DNA of 42,529 nt from JACTUA01 sp964551875 (GCA_964551875.1 CAZKEV010000014.1:1-42529); one strand, 5' to 3'. Numbered from the stretch's first letter, positions 7,690 to 15,406 are shown. Notes: generated from the sequence alone by a model not told the origin. Made by a program: numbers and translations.

Positions 7690-9200
7690 GCCCCCACAGG
7701 TTTCACGTCAAGGACCTTCAGGATCCCCTCGTCAAGGAGATACCCCCGGAGCCGGTCACGGTTCCCGCGGAGGCTCTCGATGCTGTTGATCCCCGCCGCG
7801 CCCATGAGCTCGGAGAGCTCCTGGGTCCAGGCATGGATCAGGTTTGCAGCCTGCTTCGATCCCGTCTCGGGGTCAAGGCGGGAGACGAGATCTTCCCGCT
7901 GGGTGGCGATCCCCCAGGGGCAGAGGCCGCGGTAGCAGCTCCCGCAGACCCGGCACCCCAGGGCGATGAGAGCTGCCGTGCCGACGTAGACCGCGTCCGC
8001 CCCGAGGGCGATGGCCTTCGCCACATCGGCGCTCTCCCGGATGCCTCCGCTCGCGACGAGGGAGACCTCGTTCCGTATTCCCTGCTCCCGGAGCTTTGCG
8101 TCCGCCGACGCGATCGCGGCCTCGATGGGGATCCCGACATGGTCCCTGAAGACCTTTGGTGCGGCCCCGGTGCCTCCACGGAACCCGTCGATAACCACGG
8201 CGTCGGCCGAGGAACGGGCGATGCCTGCGGCAATGGCCGCTGTGTTGTGGACCGCCGCAATCTTCACAAAGACGGGCTTCTTCCACTCGGTGGCCTCCTT
8301 GAGGGAGCGGACGAGCTGCTTCAGGTCCTCGATGCTGTAGATGTCATGGTGGGGGGACGGACTCAGGGCGTCCGTCCCCAACGGGATCATCCGGGTCGAT
8401 GAGACGTCTCCGTTGACCTTTTCGCCCGGGAGGTGCCCGCCGAGCCCCGGCTTCGCCCCCTGGCCGATCTTTATCTCGATAGCGGCACCTCTTTCGAGGT
8501 AGTTAATATCCACGCCGAACCGGCCCGATGCCACCTGAACGATCATTCGGTCCTGATACGGGTACAGGGCGTGGTGGAGCCCCCCTTCCCCCGTGCCCAT
8601 GAAGGTCCCCGCCTCCTTCGCGGCTCTTGCGAGGGAGATCTGGGCATTTCGGCTGATCGCCCCGTAGGACATGTGGGCGATCATGATCGGGGTCTCGAGC
8701 TGGAGGTTCGGGGTGAGCCTGGTCAGGAGCTCCACCTCGCCCTTTTCGTCTTTCCGGATCTCCAGACGGGACGGCTTCTTCCCCAGGTAGGTCCTGAGCT
8801 CCATGGGCTCGCGTAGGGGGTCGATGGAGGGGTTCGTCACCTGGCATGCGTCGAGGACCATGCGGTCGAAGATCACGGGGTATGGCGCCGCGTTCCCCAT
8901 GCCCGCGAGGATGATCTTCCCCGTCCGTGCCTGGTTGTAGATGTCCTCCCTCGCCTCCCGTGTCCAGAGCGGGTGGCTCCGGTAGTCGACCGGGTGTTCC
9001 TTCAGGTCGATCGCGTCCCTGGGGCACATCGCAATGCAGCGGTGGCAGGCGGTGCATCTCCGCGAGTCGATGATGAGCCGCCCGTCCTGGGACCGGAATA
9101 CCCCGTAGGGGCAGCTCTCCACGCACCTCTCGCAGAGCATGCACTGGTCCCGGTCAACGGTGATCCGGTACCTGGGAGGGAGTGCCCCGATACTGCTCAT
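7686..9200 (-). CDS. Glutamate synthase, FMN/Fe-S catalytic subunit with ferredoxin N-terminus
   Basis: This 504-residue archaeal-type GltB core converts 2-oxoglutarate and ammonia (released from glutamine) to glutamate. Residues about 10-60 form a 2[4Fe-4S] ferredoxin domain (CMLCERCVESCP and CTACHRCIAMCP). A TIM-barrel FMN domain follows (MSYGAISRNAQ, GEGGLHH, KIGQGAKPGLGGHLPG, DGFRGGTGAAP). The 3Fe-4S cysteines are in CRVCGSCYRGLCPWG near the end. Four-base overlaps with both neighbours show tight coupling. The extra ferredoxin domain, absent from bacterial GltB, would pass electrons from the F420-type subunit to FMN. Confidence 0.95.
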   Translation of the reverse strand: MSSIGALPPRYRITVDRDQCMLCERCVESCPYGVFRSQDGRLIIDSRRCTACHRCIAMCPRDAIDLKEHPVDYRSHPLWTREAREDIYNQARTGKIILAGMGNAAPYPVIFDRMVLDACQVTNPSIDPLREPMELRTYLGKKPSRLEIRKDEKGEVELLTRLTPNLQLETPIMIAHMSYGAISRNAQISLARAAKEAGTFMGTGEGGLHHALYPYQDRMIVQVASGRFGVDINYLERGAAIEIKIGQGAKPGLGGHLPGEKVNGDVSSTRMIPLGTDALSPSPHHDIYSIEDLKQLVRSLKEATEWKKPVFVKIAAVHNTAAIAAGIARSSADAVVIDGFRGGTGAAPKVFRDHVGIPIEAAIASADAKLREQGIRNEVSLVASGGIRESADVAKAIALGADAVYVGTAALIALGCRVCGSCYRGLCPWGIATQREDLVSRLDPETGSKQAANLIHAWTQELSELMGAAGINSIESLRGNRDRLRGYLLDEGILKVLDVKPVGA

Positions 9201-10249
9201 TTCGAGATCCTCCCGATGACAGGCTCACCGGCCCGGGGCATGAAGACCTTCCCGACCCCCGGGTCCATCCGGCGGATGGCGGCCTCCTCGCTCGAGATGT
9301 AAAGCCGGTCCCCGTTCTCGCCCGCCACGAGGGGGCGAAGCTTGATCCGGTCCGTGAACCCGAGCATCATGTCGGGCCGGGCGATAACGATGGCGAAGGG
9401 GCCGTTCATGAGGGCGGGCCCGTACGTGAGCCGGATCGCCGTGGCCAGCTCCCGCTCCCTCTCCGGCAGCCGGTCGATCTCGTCCCAGAACGGCGGGGCG
9501 AGGGCCTTCACCGCTATCTCCTCGGAGAGGCCGTGTTTCCTCACCAGGAGATCGAAGAGGTACGCGACCACCTCAGTATCGGTGTACATGGTGCAGTGGT
9601 ACCCGTACGACTCGATGTACCGCTGGTTTGTCCCGTAGGAGGTGATCTCCCCGTTATGGACCACGGACCATCCCAGAAGGTTGAAGGGGTGGGCTCCCCC
9701 CCACCACCCGGGAGTGTTCGTGGGATACCGGTTGTGGCCGAGCCAGAGGTAGCCCTGGTAGTCCTCGATTTTATAGAAATCTGCCACTTCTTCAGGCCAT
9801 CCGGAGGCCTTGAAGACTCCCATGTCCTTACCGGATGAGATGATCAGGGCGCCTTTCCTCTCGGTGTTCACTCGCATGACGAGATGGGTGACGATGTCGT
9901 CGTCTGGCGTGGGGGACCAGGACATCAGGCTCCGATCAGGCTTGAAGAAGTACCGCCACGGGGAATGGATCTTCCGGAGGTTCGGCTGCTCATAGGTTGG
10001 GATCTGCTCCTCATGGACCACCTTTCCCCACTGCTCAAGGAGGTCATCGACGGCCTTCTTGTTCTCGTGGATGGCGTCGAAGAAGACATGGAGGGCATAG
10101 CAGTCCCTGTACTGGGGGTAGCACCCGTACACGGCATAGCCGGCCCCCTCGCCGCTCCCACGTTCCATCATCTGGGAGAGTGCTGCCCTGATCCGGGACC
10201 CGTCCATGGGATGCATCGCGCGATCGATGACACCGATGATGCCGCACAT
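9197..10249 (-). CDS. Glutamate synthase, class II glutamine amidotransferase subunit
   Basis: This 350-residue protein starts MCGIIGVID, giving Cys2 as the N-terminal nucleophile of class II (Ntn) amidotransferases. Other visible features are LGHNRYPTNTPG, WSVVHNGEITSYGTN and a YTDTEVVAYLFD strand. It hydrolyses glutamine and hands ammonia to the FMN subunit. It is the first gene of the operon, divergent from glnA, and overlaps the next gene by 4 bases. A purine-rich AAAGGAAT precedes the ATG. Regulation probably acts at the palindrome and TATA element described in the intergenic region. Confidence 0.93.
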   Translation of the reverse strand: MCGIIGVIDRAMHPMDGSRIRAALSQMMERGSGEGAGYAVYGCYPQYRDCYALHVFFDAIHENKKAVDDLLEQWGKVVHEEQIPTYEQPNLRKIHSPWRYFFKPDRSLMSWSPTPDDDIVTHLVMRVNTERKGALIISSGKDMGVFKASGWPEEVADFYKIEDYQGYLWLGHNRYPTNTPGWWGGAHPFNLLGWSVVHNGEITSYGTNQRYIESYGYHCTMYTDTEVVAYLFDLLVRKHGLSEEIAVKALAPPFWDEIDRLPERERELATAIRLTYGPALMNGPFAIVIARPDMMLGFTDRIKLRPLVAGENGDRLYISSEEAAIRRMDPGVGKVFMPRAGEPVIGRISK

Positions 10250-10322
10250 GCCGTATTCCTTTAGAGACCCTCTCTATGATTAGTGTTTAGTCGCTCCTCG
10301 AGCCACTGGCTGAGCGTGGAAT

Positions 10323-10338
10323 ACCGTACTATTACGGT
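10323..10338. promoter_or_regulatory. Perfect palindrome ACCGTA-N4-TACGGT between gltB operon and glnA
   Basis: A 6-base inverted repeat with a 4-base spacer sits 74 bases before the glutamate synthase operon. A minus-strand TATA-like element (CTTTTACTAT, 10351-10360) lies about 25 bases away. The expected transcription start would therefore fall inside the palindrome, which is the position expected for a repressor operator. It differs from the GGAA-N6-TTCC sites at amt and 15419, so the bound factor is unknown. Confidence 0.5.
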
Positions 10339-10394
10339 TGATCCCCGTAGATAGTAAAAGGTTTCTACCTGCCACTATATGTTAGTATCATTAG

Positions 10395-10427
10395 ATATAA
10401 ATAATAGCAATGGAGAAACATATTTCC
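10395..10427 (+). promoter_or_regulatory. glnA promoter with TATA box and NrpR-like imperfect operator
   Basis: ATATAAATA (10395-10403) is a strong TATA box. Eight bases later GGAGAAACATATTTCC (10412-10427) forms a partial dyad with GGA and TCC ends, overlapping the expected start of transcription. It resembles the methanogen NrpR operator but is two bases longer than GGAA-N6-TTCC and has an imperfect left arm. I call it only a candidate. Confidence 0.5.
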
Positions 10428-10465
10428 ATGTCGATCCAGATCGATCTCTTTGGAGAGGTGAGAAT

Positions 10466-11938
10466 ATGCCTGCGCCAGCCATGAAATGGAATGGGAACAT
10501 GAATGAAGGAGCGATCGAGGGTGTCTCGACGCTCATCAAGAAGAGCGGGATCGAGATCGTGGACTTCAAGTTCAATGACCTGCCGGGCCTCTGGCAGCAC
10601 TTCTCGATCCCCTCGTCGGAACTATCGGAGATCGATGACCCATTGACGAGCATCTGGGCTGAGGGCATCGGGTTCGATGGGTCCTCGATCCGCGGGTTCC
10701 AGCAGATCCAGGAGTCGGACATGATCCTGATCCCGGACGCCGAGACCGCGGTGATGGACCCCATCTGCGAGACCCCCACGGCGAGCATCATCTGCGATGT
10801 CTACGACCCCATCACGAAGCAGCCCTACACCCGGGACCCGCGGTATATCGCGAAGAAGGCCGAGAAGTACCTGAAGGAGAGCGGCCTCGCCGACACGAGC
10901 TACTGGGGGCCCGAGCTCGAGTTCTTCATCTTCAACGACATCCGCTTCGGCCAGACGGTGAACAAGGGGTTCTACTACATCGATTCCGTCGAGGGGGAGT
11001 GGAACTCGGGTGCGGTCGAGCAGCCGAACCTGGGGTACAAGCCGAGGTTCAAGGAGGGCTACTTCCCTGTCCCGCCCCACGACTCCCTCCAGGACCTGAG
11101 GTCAAGGACCATCCTCCAGATGATCAGGGCGGGGATCCCCATCGAGGTGCACCACCATGAGGTCGCGACCGCGGGCCAGTGCGAGATCGATATGCGCTTT
11201 GACACCCTGGTGAAGATGGCGGACCGGTGCATGATGTTCAAGTACATCGTGAAGAACATCGCCCGGAAGAACAACCTGGTCGCCTCCTTCATGCCCAAGC
11301 CCCTCTACGGCGACAATGGGTCAGGGATGCACACCCACCAGTCCCTCTGGAAGGGCGGGAAGAATATCTTCTTCGACGAGAAGGGCTATGCGAAGATCAG
11401 CCAGATGGCCAAGTACTACATCGGGGGGCTGCTCACCCATGCAGACGCCCTCATGGCCTTCTGCGCCCCCACGACGAACTCCTACAAGAGGCTCGTGCCC
11501 GGGTACGAGGCACCGGTGAACCTGGTCTACTCGATGCGCAACCGCTCGGCCGCGGTCCGCATCCCGGTCTACTCCGAGAACCCGAAGACAAAGAGGGTCG
11601 AGTTCCGGCCGCCCGACCCGGCATGCAACCCGTACCTCTCCTTCTCTGCCATGCTCATGGCAGGCCTGGACGGGGTGAAGAGGAAGATCGACCCCGGGGA
11701 GCCCTTTGACAAGAACACCTACGAGGTCTCCAGATCAGAGGCAAAGAAGATCCCGACGGTCCCGGCCTCCCTCGAGAAGGCCATCGAGGCACTCGAGAGC
11801 GACCACAAGTTCCTCCTGGAGGGAGGGGTCTTCACCCAGGACGTTATCGATGTCTGGATCGAGTACAAGAGAACCGAGATGGACAAGGTGCGCCTCCGGC
11901 CCCATCCCTACGAGTTCTACCTGTACTTCGATATCTGA
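10466..11938 (+). CDS. glnA: Glutamine synthetase type I, long form (490 residues)
   Basis: This enzyme makes glutamine from glutamate, ammonia and ATP. Recognisable motifs are GFDGSSIRGF, the metal/glutamate site GPELEFF, HHHEVATAGQCEID, the ATP loop KPLYGDNGSGMHTHQS, NSYKRLVPGYEAP and the RVEFRPPDPACNPY strand. A tyrosine is kept in DKNTYEV, near the adenylylation site of bacterial GSI-beta. I start at ATG 10466, which has a clear GGAGAGGTGA site 5 bases before it. The open frame upstream to 10379 runs through the promoter. It is about 48 residues longer than the neighbouring GlnA, partly from an insertion around the KGFYYIDSVEGEW segment. Confidence 0.95.
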   Translation: MPAPAMKWNGNMNEGAIEGVSTLIKKSGIEIVDFKFNDLPGLWQHFSIPSSELSEIDDPLTSIWAEGIGFDGSSIRGFQQIQESDMILIPDAETAVMDPICETPTASIICDVYDPITKQPYTRDPRYIAKKAEKYLKESGLADTSYWGPELEFFIFNDIRFGQTVNKGFYYIDSVEGEWNSGAVEQPNLGYKPRFKEGYFPVPPHDSLQDLRSRTILQMIRAGIPIEVHHHEVATAGQCEIDMRFDTLVKMADRCMMFKYIVKNIARKNNLVASFMPKPLYGDNGSGMHTHQSLWKGGKNIFFDEKGYAKISQMAKYYIGGLLTHADALMAFCAPTTNSYKRLVPGYEAPVNLVYSMRNRSAAVRIPVYSENPKTKRVEFRPPDPACNPYLSFSAMLMAGLDGVKRKIDPGEPFDKNTYEVSRSEAKKIPTVPASLEKAIEALESDHKFLLEGGVFTQDVIDVWIEYKRTEMDKVRLRPHPYEFYLYFDI

Positions 11939-11947
11939 ACATCCCTC

Positions 11948-11953
11948 TTTTTT
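11948..11953 (+). terminator. T-run after first glnA
   Basis: A run of six T follows the glnA stop within 15 bases. Archaeal RNA polymerase ends transcription at such U-rich stretches without needing a hairpin. The second glnA then has its own TATA box, so the two genes are probably separate transcripts. Confidence 0.5.
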
Positions 11954-11985
11954 CGGCTGCCCTCCGGCCTGACGGGGGGATCCGA

Positions 11986-11999
11986 ATAATTAAGTATAA
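11986..11999 (+). promoter_or_regulatory. TATA box of second glnA, leaderless arrangement
   Basis: AATTAAGTATAA lies about 30 bases before ATG 12026. No GGAA-N6-TTCC motif is found around it, unlike the amt promoter. This favours start 12026 over the ATG at 11999, which overlaps the TATA element itself. Confidence 0.55.
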
Positions 12000-12025
12000 T
12001 GTATAACAGGTCGACATCTTCCCCC

Positions 12026-13354
12026 ATGCCACGCGATAGTCAGGCATCGATCCTCAAGAAGATCAAGGATCAGGAGATCAAGTTTCTCCGGCTGCAGTTC
12101 TGCGACATCCAGGGCCAGCCAAAGAACGTCGCGATCCCCGCCACCCAGGCAGAGAAGGCGCTCTCCCAGGGCATCTACTTTGACGGGTCGTCCATCGAGG
12201 GGTTCGCCCGGATCGAGGAGTCCGACATGCTCCTCAAGCCCGATCCAGCCACCTTCTCGGTGCTCCCATGGCGGCCTGCGAGCTCCAAGGTCGCCCGGAT
12301 GATCTGCGATGTCTATACCTATGACGACAAGCCCTACATCGGCGATCCCCGGTACATCCTGAAACGGACCCTCGAGGATGCGAAGAAGATGGGGTATGTC
12401 TTCAACACGGGCCCCGAGCTCGAGTTCTTCCTCTTCAAGACGGTGGACGGCAACCCGACCATCATCCCCCAGGATGCCGGTGCATACTTCGACTTCGCAC
12501 CCATCGACCTTGCCGAGAATGTCCGCCGCGACATCGTGCAGGCCCTCGAGGAGATGGGCTTTGAGATCGAGGCGTCCCACCATGAGGTGGCTGCGGGCCA
12601 GCATGAGATCGACTTCAAGTACGGCGACGCCCTGCGCACCGCAGACAATGTCATCACCTACCGGATCGCGACAAAGACCATCGCCCTCCAGCAGGGCCTC
12701 CATGCCACCTTCATGGCAAAGCCCATCTTCGGGATCAACGGGAGCGGGATGCATACCCACTGTTCCCTCGCAAAAAACGGGAAGAATGCCTTCTATGACC
12801 CGAACAAGCCCCGGGAGCTCTCGGACCTCTGCCTGCACTTCATCGGCGGGCTCCTCAAGCATGTCAGAGGCATCACCCGGGTGGCAAACCCGACCATCAA
12901 CTCGTACAAGCGGCTGGTGCCGGGATACGAGGCGCCCGTGTATATCAGCTGGTCCGTCACCAACCGCTCGGCCCTTATCCGGGTCCCCGCAGCACGTGGC
13001 AACAGCACCCGGGCAGAGTTCCGATCTCCTGACCCCATGTGCAACCCCTACCTCACCTTCGCCTGCATGCTCGCCGCGGGGCTGGACGGGATAAAGAACA
13101 GGATCGAGCCTCCGGCGAGCACGGACAAGAACATCTACGAGATGACCCCGAAGGAGCGCAAGAGGGCGAAGATCGACACCCTCCCGGGCGACCTGGTCAC
13201 CTCGATGAGGGAACTGGAGAGAGACCCCCTCCTTGCAGAGACCCTCGGCAGCCACATCATGGAGAACCTGCAGCGCATCACCACCCTCGAGTGGGATTCG
13301 TTCCGCACTGCGGTTCATGCCTGGGAACACGACCAGTATCTCGTGAGATACTGA
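12026..13354 (+). CDS. glnA: Glutamine synthetase type I, short form (442 residues)
   Basis: This is a second GlnA of the normal archaeal GSI-alpha length. It shows FDGSSIEGFARIEESDM, LPWRPASSKVARMICDV (an arginine at the feedback-inhibition position typical of GSI-alpha), GPELEFFLF, EASHHEVAAGQHEID, KPIFGINGSGMHTHCS and RAEFRSPDPMCNPYLTF. The start is ATG 12026 because of the TATA box spacing and because family members begin close to this point. It follows the long GlnA in the same direction but has its own promoter and terminator. Having both forms side by side suggests division of labour or different regulation by nitrogen status. Confidence 0.95.
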   Translation: MPRDSQASILKKIKDQEIKFLRLQFCDIQGQPKNVAIPATQAEKALSQGIYFDGSSIEGFARIEESDMLLKPDPATFSVLPWRPASSKVARMICDVYTYDDKPYIGDPRYILKRTLEDAKKMGYVFNTGPELEFFLFKTVDGNPTIIPQDAGAYFDFAPIDLAENVRRDIVQALEEMGFEIEASHHEVAAGQHEIDFKYGDALRTADNVITYRIATKTIALQQGLHATFMAKPIFGINGSGMHTHCSLAKNGKNAFYDPNKPRELSDLCLHFIGGLLKHVRGITRVANPTINSYKRLVPGYEAPVYISWSVTNRSALIRVPAARGNSTRAEFRSPDPMCNPYLTFACMLAAGLDGIKNRIEPPASTDKNIYEMTPKERKRAKIDTLPGDLVTSMRELERDPLLAETLGSHIMENLQRITTLEWDSFRTAVHAWEHDQYLVRY

Positions 13355-13363
13355 AAGACCTCC

Positions 13364-13369
13364 TTTTTT
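13364..13369 (+). terminator. T-run after second glnA
   Basis: Six T in a row, 10 bases after the glnA stop, is a likely archaeal termination signal ahead of the amt promoter. Confidence 0.5.
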
Positions 13370-13402
13370 CGGCCATTTTTGAACCCTGTTGCCAGTAGAG
13401 AA

Positions 13403-13448
13403 TATTTTAAATAATAGATACTATTAAATAGCATGGAAACTAACTTCC
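13403..13448 (+). promoter_or_regulatory. amt-glnK promoter with perfect NrpR operator GGAA-N6-TTCC
   Basis: TATTAAATA (13422-13430) is a strong TATA box, with a second AT-rich candidate (TTTAAATA, about 13406-13413). Four bases after the box comes GGAAACTAACTTCC (13435-13448), an exact match to the GGAA-N6-TTCC operator known for the methanogen nitrogen repressor NrpR. The site overlaps the region where polymerase would begin, so bound NrpR would block it. A further near-palindrome (TTCCTTCC ... GGAAAGGAAG, to about 13470) follows in the leader. Confidence 0.85.
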
Positions 13449-13560
13449 TTCCTGCGTAAGGAAAGGAAGTATTGAAATGGATCCCTTAAAATGGAGCAGA
13501 TGCAGAAGACTCCACGATTCCCGCCGCTCATCGACCCGGCGGGATCCGGAGGTGGTGTAA

Positions 13561-14763
13561 ATGGTCCTTGACAGCGGGGATACCGCATGGGTCCTTGCTT
13601 CCACGGCCCTGGTGATGCTCATGACGCCCGGGGTCGGGTTCTTTTACGGGGGCATGGTGAGGAGGAAGAACATCATATCGATGATCGCCCTCTCGTTCAT
13701 CGTCTTCGCCCTGGTGAGCATCCAGTGGGTCCTGTGGGGCTACAGCCTCTCCTTCGGCCCTGACATCGGAGGCTTCGTGGGCGGGTTATCGGCCCTTGTT
13801 CTGAACGGGGTGGGGATGGGACCGGGGCCGTATTCCCAGACGATCCCGGGCCTTGCCTACATGGCCTTCCAGCTGGTCTTTGCGACGGTGACCCTCGCCA
13901 TCCTCACCTCGGTCTTTGCAGAGCGGGTGAAGCTCTCGTCGTTCCTCGTCTTCGGCCTGCTCTGGACCACCCTCGTCTATGACCCCCTTGCCCACTGGGT
14001 CTGGGGCGGCGGGTGGAGCCAGGCCCTCGGGGCCCTTGACTTCGCCGGCGGGACCGTGGTCCACATCAGCTCGGGGTTCGGCGCCCTTGCGATAGCCCTT
14101 GTGATCGGGAAGCGCAAGGGATTCGGCGAGTACAACATGGAGCCCTCGAACATCCCCATGGCCCTCCTGGGGGCGGCGATGCTCTGGTTCGGCTGGTTCG
14201 GCTTCAATGCCGGGAGCGCCCTTGCGGCAAACGGCCTCGCGGCCAATGCCTTCGTCGTGACCAACACCGCCGCTGCCGCAGGGGCCCTTGCCTGGATGCT
14301 CGCCAGCTGGTACAAGGGGAGGCCGGCATCCCTCGGCGTGGTCTCGGGGGCCGTGGCAGGCCTCGTGGCCATCACCCCGGCAGCAGGCTATGTAGGACCC
14401 GCTGCAGCCATCGTCATCGGCGTGGTCGCAGGCCTACTCTGCTTCAAGATGCTCCTCTACCGGACCCGGAAGGGACTGGACGAGTCCCTGGATGCCTGGT
14501 CCATCCACGGGATGGGCGGGCTCTGGGGGGCCATCGCAACTGGCATCTTCGCGACCGCCGCGGTGAACAACTACACGGGCCTCCTCTCGGGGAACGTCCA
14601 CCAGTTTGGCGTCCAGATCATAGCAGCGGGAGCATCCGTGGTGTACGCCTTCGTTGTCTCGTACATCCTCGCAAAGATCGTGGATTCGACCCTGGGACTC
14701 AGGGTGAAGGAAGAGGAGGAGTACGTAGGCCTCGACATCTCCCAGCACGGGGAGAGGGTGTGA
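13561..14763 (+). CDS. amt: Ammonium transporter Amt
   Basis: This 400-residue polytopic membrane protein has the Amt/Rh pattern: MLMTPGVGFFYGGMVRRKN in the first helices, HWVWGGGW, FAGGTVVHISSGFGALA, and the family signature WSIHGMGGLWGAIATGIFA near residue 315. Both histidines expected to line the pore (VVHISSG and SIHGMGG) are present. It brings ammonium into the cell when it is scarce. GGAGGTGGTG ends 3 bases before the ATG. The glnK gene follows 12 bases after the stop, the usual amt-glnK operon, and the shared promoter carries the NrpR operator. Confidence 0.97.
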   Translation: MVLDSGDTAWVLASTALVMLMTPGVGFFYGGMVRRKNIISMIALSFIVFALVSIQWVLWGYSLSFGPDIGGFVGGLSALVLNGVGMGPGPYSQTIPGLAYMAFQLVFATVTLAILTSVFAERVKLSSFLVFGLLWTTLVYDPLAHWVWGGGWSQALGALDFAGGTVVHISSGFGALAIALVIGKRKGFGEYNMEPSNIPMALLGAAMLWFGWFGFNAGSALAANGLAANAFVVTNTAAAAGALAWMLASWYKGRPASLGVVSGAVAGLVAITPAAGYVGPAAAIVIGVVAGLLCFKMLLYRTRKGLDESLDAWSIHGMGGLWGAIATGIFATAAVNNYTGLLSGNVHQFGVQIIAAGASVVYAFVVSYILAKIVDSTLGLRVKEEEEYVGLDISQHGERV

Positions 14764-14775
14764 GGTGGTGTTCCC

Positions 14776-15105
14776 ATGAGAATGATACAGGCAATCATCA
14801 GGCCGGAGAAACTGGATGTCGTGATGAAGAACCTTGAAGAGAGGGGATTCATTGCCATGACCATCATCGATGTGAAGGGCCGCGGCGAACAGAAGGGGAT
14901 AACCCTCGAATACCGGGGGAAGAAGATGGAGGTCGATCTCCTCCCCAAGGTGAAGCTCGAGCTGGTGGTCAGGGACGAGGATGTCGAAGTGGTGACCGGG
15001 ATCATCCGCGCTGCAGCAAAAACAGGGAAGGTCGGAGACGGCAAGGTCTTCATCATCCCGGTCGAGAAGATGATGCGGGTGCGGACCGACGAGGTCTGGA
15101 CCTAG
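14776..15105 (+). CDS. glnK: PII nitrogen regulatory protein GlnK
   Basis: This 109-residue PII protein senses ATP/ADP and 2-oxoglutarate and plugs Amt when ammonium is plentiful. The T-loop is visible at about residues 35-58 (VKGRGEQKGITLEYRG, then VDLLPK) and the C-terminal signature as TGKVGDGKVFIIPVEKMMRVRT. The tyrosine that bacterial PII proteins uridylylate (Tyr51) is replaced by methionine in the KKMEV stretch, while the Tyr46 equivalent (EYRG) is kept. Control by uridylylation is therefore unlikely. A GAGGTGGTG site overlaps the amt stop, so translation follows closely on amt. Confidence 0.96.
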   Translation: MRMIQAIIRPEKLDVVMKNLEERGFIAMTIIDVKGRGEQKGITLEYRGKKMEVDLLPKVKLELVVRDEDVEVVTGIIRAAAKTGKVGDGKVFIIPVEKMMRVRTDEVWT

Positions 15106-15134
15106 CTCCGCGGGAAGATTCCTCCCCACCCATC

Positions 15135-15142
15135 TTTTTTTT
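15135..15142 (+). terminator. T-run after glnK
   Basis: Eight T lie 30 bases after the glnK stop, preceded by a C-rich stretch. This is a probable end of the amt-glnK transcript. Confidence 0.6.
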
Positions 15143-15233
15143 CTCGAAAACAGCTCCCACCGTGAATCAGGTGCGACATCCCAGATGAGATTTTCCGGTT
15201 GAGAAGAGAGGACGGGAGAGTCTGATCCAGGTG

Positions 15234-15277
15234 TGGCATCACCGCGGTGAAGGGACCAGCTCCAGAGGGTGATGCCA
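15234..15277. repeat. Inverted repeat TGGCATCACC / GGTGATGCCA with nested palindrome
   Basis: Perfect 10-base arms at 15234-15243 and 15268-15277 are separated by 24 bases. The left arm overlaps a perfect 12-base palindrome, TCACCGCGGTGA (15239-15250). It lies in a stretch between glnK and the next promoter where I see no gene. It could be a structured RNA element or a protein binding site. A weak partial copy of the left arm (GTGCGACATCCC) lies about 60 bases earlier. Confidence 0.55.
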
Positions 15278-15406
15278 CCGAACTTAAGACGACTTCCGTG
15301 GATCTGCCACGGCCCCCATCATCAGACCGAGTGGTACAATTCATCTGGGGTAGAAAGGAATTACTTTAGTTAAATAATATAAACATGCCGAAACTCGTAC
15401 GCAATC

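Noticed and set aside
11990..13330. 446-codon minus-strand open frame opposite the second glnA
   Set aside because: Arises from GC-rich codon bias; the plus strand encodes a full glutamine synthetase.
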